Shown piece by piece: positions 22,640-34,539 of a stretch of DNA of 64,000 bases; the first letter of the stretch is position 1, and the number at the start of each line of letters is the position of its first letter. The stretch lies in contig OX344765.1 of assembly GCA_947034895.1 (NCBI GenBank), forward strand, positions 44,087,001 to 44,151,000, in the 5' to 3' direction. Below the pieces are notes generated by a model, which ran no database searches, had not been told where the DNA came from, and worked only from the letters and a program-made list of their open reading frames with translations. The translations under genes and the position numbers were made by a program. Source of the DNA: Rhytidiadelphus loreus. Lineage: Eukaryota > Streptophyta > Bryopsida > Hypnales > Hylocomiaceae.

Positions 22640-23090
22640 TTCAATTCTATGGTAGAATTACTAATAGTGTAGTTTTTCCTTCTATTTTGAACCTATATCT
22701 ATTTAATAATTTTTTAATGTGTGAGAATTAAGTACGTGTTTATTATTTCTAGATTTTGAACTCAATTTTTCAACATAAAAAAATAGAAACTCAAAATCAA
22801 TAGTGGAAAAATTGAAGGTCCAAAAATCTAGTCAAGCAAGGTCCCCCCAAACTATTTTTCTTTGCTTTAAATGCAAATTTTTTGCAATCAAAGGAAGAAA
22901 ATTTTCTAATTTTCTTTCATGGATTTTTACAATATAGTAATTCTATATTCTATAGTCAAATATGCAAAAAAGACAATTTTTAAATCTTTTTAGCTCTTTG
23001 CAATGTACGTGGCATTTTTAGTGGTTTTTGATGGGACAAAGGCCTTGCAACTTCAAAGATTAACCCCTAAAGTTTTAAAGTCCTTGTAGA
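22640..23090 (+). repeat. Dispersed repeat R1, copy
   Basis: Begins with a TTTCAATTCTATGGTAGAATTACTAATA block shared with about 23535, and contains a CTTTAAATGCAAATTTTTTGCAATC block, a CTCTTTGCAATG..TGGCATTTT block and GGGACAAAGGCCTTGC, all also present in element C. Non-coding. Confidence 0.6.
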
Positions 23091-23534
23091 GGACTCTGGA
23101 GATTTCAAGTATGCTTATATGATCTCCATTTTTGACATTATTTTCTTAACTTCTTTTAGAAGATAGGAAATCACATCAGGTTTTTGATAATATGTAGAGT
23201 AAATTTTATTTCAATCAATGTCTAGAACCAAAAGATATGTCACACTCAATCCAAAAAACAATTAAAGGGGTAATACCATTAATATCACAGAAAATTGAAT
23301 ATTTTAAATTTTTTCTCTCAAAGATTATATTTTTATCTATATGTGCAGCTTTGATTCATTCTATTAGGACTAGTAATGAGAAAGTTATGGACAATCTTAA
23401 TAGTTGGACAATTAGAGCATCTTCTTGGAAAAAACACTTTAAAAATTCATTTAGTAATGCAATTTTCACAATTTTTTAGAAATAAATGTTGGACACAATT
23501 AAGTTTGTTGGGTAGAACAATCTCACTATTGGAA

Positions 23535-24000
23535 TTGTTGAGTTTCAATTCTATTGTAGAACTGTTAATAATTTAGGTTTTTCATTCTATCTCATATTTA
23601 CTTCTATTTAACAAATTTTTAAAGAATGAAAATCGCAATTATTTTTTGGGATTTTTTCCTCCAACTCGGAACTCAATGCTCGAGTTTTAAAAAGTAAAAA
23701 ATCATAATGTAAAAATTCTAAGTTAAGAACATTTAAAGGAAAAAAATTTAGTCAAGCAAAGTCCTATAAAATTTATTTTCTTCACTTGAAATGCCAATAT
23801 TTTGTAGTATACACAATCACAATTTTTGAAATCTCTTTGGCACCTTTTTATAATAGTGTATTGCAAAATCCTATACTTAAATATGAAAAAAAATTTAAAC
23901 TTCTGTATTCTCTACAATAAAAATGGCAATTCAAAACGTTTTACTCTTTGCAATAAAAATGACATAAATTTCAATGACTCGTTATGGTTTCCTTGGTGGT
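23535..24000 (+). repeat. Dispersed repeat R1, second tandem-oriented copy
   Basis: Same order of blocks as 22640-23090: TTTCAATTCTATTGTAGAACTGTTAATAA, TTTAGTCAAGCAAAGTCC, CACTTGAAATGCCAATATTTTG and CTCTTTGCAATAAAAATG. A weaker third relative runs about 27340-27700. The two strong copies are about 900 bp apart in direct orientation. Confidence 0.6.
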
Positions 24001-24079
24001 AGTACAATCGGGTAACAAAAGCTTACAAATCATTTTTTTGGACCCATTCAAAGATTTGTACATAGTATAGACTAAAATT

Positions 24080-24790
24080 GATTATTTTTGTCTTCCATAA
24101 TTATCACTCAATTCTTACCCAATCCCAATCAAGCATACCAAATTTCAATTTCAAAAAGGCCAAATTCCATTTATGGTGAATTTTTTAAGTCAATTTTTGT
24201 GATTTTACATAATATTTTGTTGAATACAATTGGTGATGAATTTTCTTAATTTGATTGCAAGGATATGTAGGGAATATACATATGCACATCTTTCTTATTA
24301 AAAACCACCCCCTTGAGTAACAAAAAGATGATCATTGAAGAATTTAATGAAAGGTGTTGTATGAGCGAACTTTGAAGAAATGGATATCTCTATATTTTAA
24401 CTTGATTTGGGCAAAATAATTGTACTCATGCTCAAATGTATGGAATTAGTTACCATGTGACATGCAAATAGAAAAATCTAATTATAAAAAAAAAGATATC
24501 CATTTTACAACATTTTAATCATTGTCACTCAAACATGGAAATCTCTATAGAAGGAATTGTCAAACTCATTTGAAGATGCTTGTAGAAGGGAAAAGGTGCA
24601 TATGGATATTCCCTACATATCTATGAAATCAAGTTTAAAAAATTCATCGCCAATTGTTTTCAATAAAATATTGTGTAAAACCATGAAAATGAACTTAAAA
24701 AATTCACCGGAAACGGAGTTTATTTTTTTTGAAATTGAAAGTTTATATGCTTGATTGGAAATGCATAAGGATGCAATTATAATTATGCTT
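24080..24790. repeat. Fold-back element, arms about 170 bp
   Basis: The left arm (about 24125-24295) and right arm (about 24590-24765) are reverse complements with scattered mismatches. Matching words include AATCAAGCATA, GGTGAATTTTTTAAGT, GATTTTACA/GGTTTTACA, CAATTGG(T/C)GATGAATTTT and GATATGTAGGGAATAT. About 295 bp separate the arms. The interior is non-coding. The 65- and 60-codon frames over the right arm are incidental. Confidence 0.75.
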
Positions 24791-25654
24791 ACCAAAATAT
24801 ACCAATTGTATTGTACATTGTACTAAAAAATGTGATTGGCTCAAAGAGGACAGTTGGAAGATTACAGTACCCAATTGTATAACATGCACCCTAAAACACA
24901 AGCAAGTCTAAAAAATCATAATTTTTTCATCCATCCATCACTTATGTAATTTCATCCATAGTATATTCTAAAATTAACTAAGATCATTAAAACTTTACAT
25001 TATATGTAAGATTTTAATGAGATTAGTTCATTTTAGAGGATATCATGGATGCAAAAATGGATGAAAATACAAGAGAAAAAATTTGGATGACTTTTTTTTT
25101 AAATAGGTAAGATTTTGAAAAAAGAATTGATCTAACAATATTTCATGATTCCTAGCTGAATTCTTAAAGTAGTATCCCTTCTTCCTCCTCTTATATTTAG
25201 AATTTGTTTAACTCTTAAAGGATACCAAGGATTCAAATTGTCCAAGGGATGACTTCATTGTTCAATGTAGAAGCAAAGAATGCACCTAGTGGTTCAATAA
25301 GTAGAACATTTTGTTTATTACTTTGATCATCGAGGGGCATGCCCCTTCACAAGTTAACCAAAGAACAACTGTGTGGATTCAAAGTATTCAATAGATGACT
25401 TGGGAGTTTTTTGTAGCTAGTGAAGCTTGAAATTTTCATCCAACATTTTTTGGGGACGGATGGTAGAACCACCTATTACCAACTAGAGATCCATGCCCAA
25501 CTTGTAGAGTGCAACTATTTTCAACCAAGGCTAGAACAGGTTTCCTCCCCAAATTTGGAATGTAATTTTTCCTCCTTTGTAAGGTTGGCACCATAAAGTC
25601 ATAACTCACGTCCTAATGTAGTGAGCAAGAAAGTAAAAAGTAGTAAGCAGGAAA

Positions 25655-25885
25655 GTAGTTTCGGAATTATCAAAATTGGAAGACTCTATATATTGGATAT
25701 GGATTGAGGCCAACTTTTTTGGCTTCCAAAATTCATAGTAATTTGAATTTAAAGGAAAAAAATCACAAAAAATTGACGGTATCCCTCATTTCTATCTTTC
25801 AATAGGGTAATAAATTTACATTGCCTTCTACTACTCTAGAGCATGTGTAAAATTGTTTAAGTGATTGACTATGGGTGGCTTTGCC
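25655..25885 (+). repeat. Dispersed repeat R3, copy 3
   Basis: Same block series as the two copies near 20.3-20.9 kb, ending with GTTTAAGTGATTGACTATGGGTGG. It shows that R3 is a dispersed family and not only a local duplication. Confidence 0.55.
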
Positions 25886-28180
25886 AGACATCTTGGGTCA
25901 TCACATTTGTAAAAAGGCTTTCTTCCTCTCATTGACAGCGGCTCTAAGCTTATTTGAATGCGTTGCATGAAAAAATTCCAAAGAACTGGCAAATCAACCA
26001 TACCACCTCGGGTTGGTTTGCATGCTTTATTTTTTGGCAACCAAATTTCGTTTCATTTGTTACAAAAAGAACAAAAGAAGTAAGTTGGATGGCCTTCAGA
26101 AATTGTGTACAGTAAGGTAGTATGCTCTAAAAGCGACCATTTAAGAGCTGGTCCGCCTTTTTCATAGGCTGAAGTGGACAGAATTATTTTTAGATCATTT
26201 TTCAGAGAAAGAGAAATGGATGTGGAAACTAACACAAGTGGTTTTGTATTTTTCCAAGTATTTTTGAAATACTTATAAATTTTCAAAGATTCAGGGCATA
26301 GGCACCTATTTGTGACCATAGGTCTCCCAAAATCTGTTCACTTGCAGTTTGTAAACAAATGTGCGGAAATCAAAGGCAGTAATTGGCTCTTGCAATAGAA
26401 AAATAATTTTTTCTTGATGCATTCAATTGTTACAGTGGTCCATTTAAGGATCACCTGGTTTCCATTTTTCACCCCAAAATAGGAGCGGTTTGAAGAAGGG
26501 GAGCGCTTTTAGAGCATACTACCTTAATTTAGTTCAGATGCCTGCACTGTTACCCGTTGTGCCATAATTGTTAGGACTGTTAGGACTTGCCAATATGGAA
26601 AGTGTACAGTGAGTGAGTGACTGGTCCTACAATGACTATTTCTAATTTAAAAAAACAAAGCATCCCCGGGCAGGGTGAACTGACCCCTTCATTGCCCCGT
26701 CCAAGGGTTATTGTGAAAAAGATCCCCCTAATTTCAACCTTCTTATGTCTTTTCTTTCTTTCAATATTTAAAATAATATGAATACTTCAATGCAACATGA
26801 TTCAATTAGTGTAGAATGGTGGAATGTACTCTATTGATTGATGTACACACTTACTTATACAAGGTCAAACAAAGAAATCATCAATATATTGTTACATATT
26901 TATTTACCTTGAAAACATGTGAAAATTGTTGTGAATATGTATATAGTTTTACAAATTTCAAATTTATATATTTTGTCTAGTACATGTAAAATTATTATAT
27001 AATTATCAAGATTTCATGGACTATAATGTATTTTATTAAATATAGATTTTAATGAATAACATTGTTATAATCCAATATCCTAAGATAACATATACTTAAA
27101 CATTTAAGGACGAAGGTTAGTCCACATTTCCAAAATTATAATAATGTATTATACAATGCAACTTAGAATAATAATGTGTTGCCTAAACCCAAACAAAAGC
27201 TATAATGGTATTATATTATAATCTATGGATATAAACTATTTATATCTTTTATTTGAAAAATTCTTTCACTATCTAGAAGACTGGAATATAACTTTACTGA
27301 ATTTTGTTTTGTAACTCGGATTTGACTTTTAGAATTGATATGTTTCTATTTCATTTTAGAACTATTGATAATTATTTTTTTCCTTGTATATTGTACTTAT
27401 TTCTAATCCCAATTAATTTTTTAAATGAAAATATAATATAAACACGATATTTATTTATTAGGCCTTTAACTCAAATTTTGTATACACAAGAATTTAAATT
27501 CAAAGTTATTATTGAAAGAATTTGAATTTAAGAAGATTTAAAGTTTCACAACAAAAAATGGTGAAGTAGAAAAATTGTTTGTTTTCACTATAAATGCTAA
27601 ATCTCTATTGCTTGAATAATTTTGAGGTATTCCACAAACTCTTATACTAGTTTAGTACAAGTCATATGATTGAATAACCCTACCTTCACCTCAAAAATCC
27701 ACCCCTTAAAAAGCATTGATTTGTATTAGAATTGATAATTTTGGAATGATTGTTGGTGAATTAAAAAATACTATATTTCACTATCAAGGTAGCCACTTCA
27801 TGTTCAATAATTAATTAAAGTTGGAAAAAAAGTCTGGAAATTCCTTAAAAGATGATAATTACTTTGAAATTTTTATTTTGTAGACATAAGTTTTTTGATA
27901 AAAATACTCCGCCCTAAAGATTATGGTGACTAATTTCTAGAATTATTTTTTCTAATCCCAATAGACAAGTGTGATAGTCACGAAGCTTCAACTTCTCCAA
28001 AACTAATTTCACTCTAGCTTGTTCATAAATCATGACTTGCCTTAAATACATTTCTTCCATTAGACACTACAAGATCCTCACAATTATTCTTGAGAGATGG
28101 CTTTGATTCTTTTAAATATCCGCATTCAAAAAAAATTCCAAGTAGCAAAAACAAGAAATATTAGAATTTAAAAATTAAAA
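25886..28180. other. AT-rich non-coding stretch
   Basis: No gene. A divergent relative of repeat R1 occupies about 27340-27700. The 88-codon minus-strand frame at 26053-26319 is not recognisable as a family. Confidence 0.4.
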
Positions 28181-28203
28181 AATCATATGTGAGAAAGAAA
28201 AAT

Positions 28204-28325
28204 TGCAGGGGGAGGAGGGAGGGGGTCGCAGGAAGGAGGTCGTTGGGAGGAGGTCGTTGGGAGGAAGAGGGTCGGGTGCTAGGAGGTCGGAAGGACGAGG
28301 GGAGAAGGTCGGAGGAGTGCCGTAA
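28204..28325. repeat. G-rich purine tract with short tandem units
   Basis: About 120 bp almost free of C on the plus strand, with runs of G and two to three imperfect copies of GGAGGTCGTTGGGA. Many G-runs make it a G-quadruplex candidate. It marks the abrupt change from AT-rich repeat DNA to the GC-richer gene island holding the phytocyanin. Confidence 0.75.
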
Positions 28326-28478
28326 TCATCCATCCATCCGTGGTGGACAGCAAACGCCCCCCTCATCCCCTCCATCCATCCACTTTCGGGACAATGAGGG
28401 CTTATGGACTAGGGTTTCAGGGAGAGTGTTAGAAAAGTGTACAGTTAGATTAGTCCAGTGTACAGAGCTACAGTAAGT

Positions 28479-28826
28479 TCATCTAGATAGACTCAGATCC
28501 GTTTTAATCGGATCTCCAACTCTTGTACTTAGGTCTGTTCTCTGACCCTGTTGAAGCTCTCCAAGCAAGCTTACAGATGCATTAGAATTTGCATTCAGTT
28601 GCCGTATCTCGAGTATTGGAGTGGTCATTCCTAGAGGTGAGAACGGTCGATCATGTCTGTGTCTAACAGTCGCAAGTGTGTCAACTTTTGTTTCTTGCAA
28701 AATGGATATCAATTGCCGGTAGAGAGGATGCAGAGGAGTTTTGAAATTGGTGATCCCGATGTGACGATCAGCCGAAGCGGACGCTTGGAGAACATTGTTT
28801 TCTAGGTTTCGCTGAGATTCGCTCAA
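28479..28826 (-). other. Unrecognised 115-codon open frame
   Basis: A minus-strand frame of moderate composition with no motif I recognise. It could be chance, a decayed retrotransposon fragment or a small gene. It lies upstream of, and on the opposite strand to, the phytocyanin, so it may instead be part of that gene's regulatory region. Confidence 0.15.
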
Positions 28827-29189
28827 TCAGTCGTTAGTGTGTTGCGACAAAATGTGTATTGAGAAAGCATGTGTGTTTGTGGAGTCGTACTGCATTCTCT
28901 CGTTCGGCTATGGGGCTGGCTCGTGGCACCCATTCTCTTGCGCCATAGCCATAGCCAGTATCGCTTGAATTGCTTGAGCAGTCATGTAATGGACTCGCAG
29001 TGCCGCCAAACGACAATGCTGGATCTTTTCCTCCACCATCATAGGTCTTGCTCTCGGTAAATTATTAGTTCAACAACTCACGAGCAGGGAGAGCAAGTAG
29101 AACAAATTGGCAGAGCCATGTGGTTGGAATTTGTTGAAAAGATTCAGTCATATATATTGTCATTGTACCTCACATTTTAAAACGATGAC

Positions 29190-29310
29190 ATTTGTATGTT
29201 GCTCTGGTGCGTTCTGTAGCAATGTCTTCAGAATTCCGTCTCTCAAAGCAGTGGTCTTGTTAGTATGTTGCTCTGATGAGTTCTGTAGGGATGTCGGAAG
29301 AATGGTGTCA
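29190..29310. repeat. Short tandem duplication upstream of the phytocyanin gene
   Basis: Two imperfect copies of a roughly 70-bp unit (TATGTTGCTCTGGTGCGTTCTG and TATGTTGCTCTGATGAGTTCTG, each followed by a GATGTC/AATGTC block) lie about 110-220 bases upstream of the start codon, in the presumed promoter or leader. A TATATATT word sits at about 29150. Confidence 0.65.
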
Positions 29311-29415
29311 TTGTAAACGCCTGCTCCCACTCTTGAATTTGCGTGTGCCGATTCTAAGAAGAGCTCGCGTTTTCTGTGACAGGTTCATCGATTCATTCCC
29401 TGGGGTGTGATCTCG

Positions 29416-30772
29416 ATGGCGATGCAGGGAAGAGGCAATGCCATCAACGTGCTCGTCATGCTCGCGTCAGCTCTGGTGGCGACTCTGCTTCTGCAGACGG
29501 GAGCGGAGGCGAAGAATCACAATGTGGGCGGCGCCAAAAACTGGGACTATCCGGCCGCTGACGACTTGGGCTACTACGACGAGTGGGCCGCTCAGCAAAC
29601 GATCCTCCCGGGTGACACTTTGAGTAAGTTGGCCATCTCTGTTTCACCCCTCTTTTCACTTGGTTACGCTAGATGGAGTAAACTTATTGTCTGCAGTACT
29701 TTGCACAGTTGTTCGCATTTGTTGCTATTTCATGCGTGGTCATACTAAATGGAGTATTGTCTTTATTAGGATACCGCTAAATTGGTGGGCACATGTCACT
29801 ACTTCGTCACCCCGCAACTGTCTTTGTAGGATATGCACTTGCTCCAATCACATGCAATGCTCGATCTAGATCATTGCAAATTTTATGCAGTGTGCCATGG
29901 GCGGGATTCCAACACCAAGAATTGTGACAATACGTGTAATATAAATCGACAAGTATGGATTTATGTTTCGGAACAGGTGCTTTGAAAGGTGCTAAAGTAT
30001 TGGAATACCGTCATTTTAACGAAACTAACATTAACAATTTTGCATTGTGTTGCAAAACTCAGCATTGAGTCTGATGTTGCTCGTGTGCCAGAATTTATAC
30101 ATGTTCTAATCCACACGCTCACACTTCCCTTTGCATCCCCTGCCTGCAGCATTCACCTACGCTGCCGGACAGCACGACACCACCGTCGTGACGGCCGCGG
30201 AGTACGCCGACTGCGGGGTGAGCACCGGCAAGACGTACATCTCTGGCACGGACGTGGTGACGCTCCCCAAGGCCGGCACGTACTACTTCTATTGTGGCTT
30301 CGAAGGCCACTGTGAGATGGGCATGAAGATGAAGGTAGTGGTGACCGCGGCCGTCACACCCGTCGTGCCTCCTGTGGTGGCGCCAGCTCCAGTGCCCGTC
30401 AAAGCCCCCGTGCCTCCTGTGGTGGCGCCAGCTCCGGTGCCCGTCAAAGCCCCTGTGCCTTCGCCAGTTCCTATCCTGGCGCCCGCTCCAGTGCCCGTCA
30501 AAGCCCCTGTGCCTTCGCCAGTTCCCATCCTGGCGCCCGCTCCAGTGCCCGTCAAAGCCCCTGTGCCTTCGCCAGTTCCTATCCTGGCGCCCGTTCCAGT
30601 GCCATCGCCAACTGAGCTTGCACCAACTCCAGGCGCAACTGCACCCACTCCTGTCATTATGTCTGGCCCCGCGCCTGCCCCTACTCCGAAGGTTTCCAGT
30701 GCTGGCTCTCTCTCTGTGGGATTGCACTTGCTTGTGGCGCTTGGAATTGCAGCTGCGGTTTTCGTGGTTTGA
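29416..30772 (+). CDS. Phytocyanin, GPI-anchored, with arabinogalactan-type Pro-rich tail; two exons
   Basis: Exons 29416-29623 and 30150-30772 are joined by a 526-bp GT-AG intron that splits a codon after GDTL, giving 276 residues. A signal peptide covers residues 1-32, with cleavage expected after AEA. The cupredoxin domain spans about 33-135. Visible type 1 copper ligands are His78, Cys118, His123 and Met128 (the Y-C-x4-H-C-x3-M pattern), with Cys91 and Cys124 as the expected disulfide. Met as axial ligand fits plantacyanin/uclacyanin rather than stellacyanin (Gln). A Pro/Ala/Val repeat tail follows (about 136-250), then a hydrophobic C-terminus typical of GPI attachment. It is probably a plasma membrane or cell wall blue-copper glycoprotein. 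The ATG at 29416 gives the best signal peptide. Function beyond copper binding is not established. Confidence 0.92.
30366..30610 (+). repeat. In-frame tandem repeat coding the Pro-rich tail
   Basis: First come two 45-bp units encoding VPPVVAPAPVPVKAP, then two full 54-bp units and a third partial unit encoding VPSPVPILAPAPVPVKAP. Copies are nearly identical at the DNA level, which points to recent unequal exchange or slippage. The Ala-Pro and Val-Pro spacing is typical of Hyp-O-glycosylation sites in arabinogalactan proteins. Confidence 0.85.
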
Positions 30773-31394
30773 ATTGAAGCTTGGATTCTGTGTGATCGAG
30801 GAATGCAAATCGATCGATCATGCCGCGGTATCTTTCTAGCTAGGTAATGGAGGCTTTAATTTTCTAGTACTGGGGGTGATCGAGAGTCAGTTCTTTGGAT
30901 GGCCCCTGCGCTGCTGGGTATGAGGCCCTTTTGCAACGTTTATAAGCACTCAACGATTCTGAGTGTGGACAGTTAGGAGCAACGATTTCTGTAGCCGGAA
31001 GATGTGAATGCAGATAATCTCCAGTAGCAACGGTCTCCTAACAGGAAATGATTTTCTGAGTTCCCTTCCGTGTTCCCGATTTATTTTTTCAAAATTTTTG
31101 GACATGGTGTCAGGTTTCACGACTTTGCTTACTATAAAGAATGTAAGTTAAAGTTACTTGATTGAAGCTGTGCATGATTGAAGAGAATTCCTCAGACCGT
31201 CACAAAACACACTTAACTTAACTTGACAGCGCATCAAAAAAGTCATTTATCCTCTACTGTACCTTACCTGGTGGTCTGAACCGGCAGTGGATGCTTCAAG
31301 CTGTTCCACACAATCCCACCTTCTTGGACAGTGGGAGGACTAAAAGATGCAACATCTGTATTTGTGCCATTCAATTTTCTTTGCTTAATATGGA

Positions 31395-32960
31395 AAAACA
31401 GTTTTTGTCTCCCATAATCATCAGTCAATTCTTATACAATACCAAGTTCTTGTTTTGAAAAAATGGAACTCCATTTCCGGTAAATTTGTCCGTTCAGTAT
31501 TCATGGTTTTACATGATAATTGTTTAAAAAAGATTGGTGATTAATGTTTAACCCCTAACTACCTAAACATACCATATATGGGCGATATTAAATTTTGGGC
31601 TCATTTCGGTGTAGGTAGTTAAATTTCTTTCATCATTTAAAAAAAATTTACAAGTACTATTGAAGGTGAACTATAGAAAATTTTTATTTTCACAAAAAGA
31701 AGGTAAATATTTGATTTTTGAGAGGGCCTCGAAGACATATATGTACTATTAGTAAAAGAGTATAGCTTGTGAATTTTACTTGATTTCTCAGCTTTGAGCA
31801 AAGCTTGCTCATTTCACTTGGATTGAGATCTAAAAATTGTACTTATCCATTTGCTTTGAAAATGATCCTGATGGAAAGAGTGAAGTGTTTTCATGAGTGA
31901 AGTGTTTTCATGGAAAGAGTGAAGTGTTTACATGAGTGAAGAGTTTTCATGATTTTCACTATTGAAAATTTAACATGTAAGTGGTTGATTTGGAGTTATT
32001 TGTGCTTTATACTTATAAAAAAAAAATGCAGGTCAATGATTGCAAGGTGGAATGTGTAATGAGTTGATAGCTCTTCATTTGAATTTAAGTTTTTTGGAAG
32101 TGCATTTTATTGTGCCAACACAATTTCTAGTTGTTCGTGTCACCTCCAATCCCAAAAAACTCGTATATGCTAATTTCTAAAACATTGTGGATACAATCAA
32201 TATACTAAAAAGAGGATACATCCATTTCTCTTGTCATAATCTTACAATTCCTATGCAATTTCACACTCAAAATTGGTATTTGTACTAATAAGCAAGCTCC
32301 TTAAACATCTATATGATTAGATTTTTTTTTAAACAATTTGCTTCATTGGGGATAATTTTAAGCCCATGATCTTTTATCATAGGAAAAAACACATTTAGAA
32401 AGATTGGTCACTTATAGGTTAACATTTCATTGTAGAGATGTGTAGGAAACATTCCCATCTTTCCTTCAAGAAGCATCTCCAAAAAAGTTTGATATTTCCC
32501 TCTAGAAATTTCGATATTTCAATCACAATGCCCAAATTATATAAAATACATGTCTCTATGTTCTAACAACATTTAGGCAAAATAATTTGACAATCATGCT
32601 GACATGCACAAAATTAGATACAATGTGAGGGTACATAGCAAAATCTAATAAAATACAACGATATTTATTTTACATAATTTGGGCATTGTCACCCTACCAT
32701 TAAAATCTCTACAGAGAGGATTTTTGAAACTTCTCTTGAAATGCTTTTTGAATAAAAGTTTTGCATACAGATGTTTTCTATATATCTTCACAATCAAATT
32801 TTGAAATTTGATCAACAATTCTTAAACTATCAACATAATTTTTAATAGATTATTATGAACAGCCATAGAAATTGACTTCAAATATTCACTTAAGTGAAAT
32901 TTTGTTTCTTAAAATTCAAATTCCGTATATTTTTAATTGCCCTTGTATAAAAACGTAATG
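31395..32960. repeat. Second copy of the fold-back element, interrupted
   Basis: About 31395-31545 matches the left arm of the 24.1-24.8 kb fold-back (TTTTTGTCTCCCATAATCATCAGTCAATTCTTA-like sequence, GGTAAATTTGTC, GGTTTTACATGATAAT). About 32420-32910 matches its centre and right arm (GTAGAGATGTGTAGGAAACATTCCC, GGCAAAATAATTTGACAATCATGCT, AAATCTCTACAGAG). Some 850 bp of unrelated sequence lies between, so this copy was probably interrupted or rearranged. Confidence 0.5.
31876..31950. repeat. Four-copy short tandem repeat
   Basis: Four imperfect copies of GAGTGAAGTGTTTTCAT, with intervening GAAA in two of them. Non-coding. Confidence 0.8.
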
Positions 32961-34535
32961 ATATTTATACATGTCAAAAAATACTAATTAAATTCTATAT
33001 TATGAAAAACTCTTTGAATGGCACAAATAGACATGTTATATGTTTATGTCCCCCTATTGTCCAAGACTTAATCTTTCACTTGTACATCCATGTACAATAC
33101 ATCCTTTTGATTGAAACATTTCTCTTTATTGCATCACTCTTTTCATTGAAACTTTTCTCTTTATCTTAGTGGCATATTATACAACTCTTCACTCCTAAAG
33201 GACCATCCATGACCACTGCTTTCAAACCTCACTATCCATCACTATGTTTGTTGTGATTATTCAACTACATATGAATGAAGAATGTTACATTTATTTTTCA
33301 AAGATGAAATCATATGTCTGCTACAAATCATAAATTTTTCAATATTTGGGAGAAAATTTTCAAAGTATCATGGTTTGTTCAAGAAAAATATGAAAGACAT
33401 TCTCTATAACCTTATATAAACTTTTCTGATTTCTTGCTATTTCCACAGCATGTGACTTTTAGACAAAGAAATTATGTTTTCTGAATTTCATCCAACTAAT
33501 GTAATATAGTTGGTCAAGTTCAATTTCTACTTGAATTGGAAACTTCAAAATTCTAAAAAGAATTAGCAACATGAATTTCGGACCTCTAATCATAATTTGC
33601 CTAAATTTCTAAATTCAATTTGATACTATAACATTGTTTTATACAATGATGTTATAACATCCCATTTTTTTAATAAAACATCAACATGGAAAACCAGGAA
33701 AAAAATTAGATTGCATTGGATTATTTCTCCATTCATACCCACCATAATGCAATTCTTCACAAAGCACACACCTTTGTGATCTTGAACTCTTGAAGGGTGG
33801 AAAGCACAAAAACATAGATGAAAACTTTTATATGTACATTGTTGACACTAAGATAGCATAAATATAGAATTTTTTTGACATGGCATCATTTGTTTGGGAA
33901 TAATAAACAAAGCTTAATTCTTTTGACTTAGAAAAATTAATAAACTCCCTCTTTGTATGTAATGCAGGATTTAATGGTAAGGACTTAGATTCCAAAAACA
34001 ATCCAACAATACTTAATGAAGCTACTATAGAGATCACATGGTCAAATGTACTATGAATAATTCATTATACTACATTAGTTTTTCATGAGGCCCTTAATTT
34101 TGATAGTTTTGATTTCTACCTACCTCGAGGCTTTAGGGGTGAAAGAACCAGTTACATAGAAGTAGATATTGAATTGAACTAAAAACTAAAACTAAATTTG
34201 CTTATAGATCTAAAATTTAAAGCACCAATTTAAAAGGTGAGATTTTTTGAAGCAAGTACATTCAACTATGTAATTATCAGGGCGTTTTTTTAAGAAAAGA
34301 AGAAAATTGAGTTCAAAAACAAAAATTATAAATTATTATTTGAAGAAAATGCTTTCATTATCCAAGAAGCAAGATTAGATATAACTTCATCATCACTTGT
34401 TTAAATTTAAAAAATCAACCTTTTCATAATTCTATGTAGACAAAAGCATATTCTATATGAAACAAACTTTTCAAATATTTATTATATATTGTTCATTTAT
34501 ATTTGTTATTGCCTGTAATGTAAATTTTGTCTACT
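32961..34535. other. AT-rich non-coding stretch
   Basis: No gene recognised. The 69-codon minus-strand frame at 33828-34037 has no family resemblance. Confidence 0.4.
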
Positions 34536-34539
34536 TATC

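Noticed and set aside
30119..30808. 229- and 122-codon minus-strand frames opposite the phytocyanin exon 2
   Set aside because: Antisense shadows of a GC-rich, repeat-bearing coding exon. The plus strand has the copper ligands, signal peptide and GPI signal.
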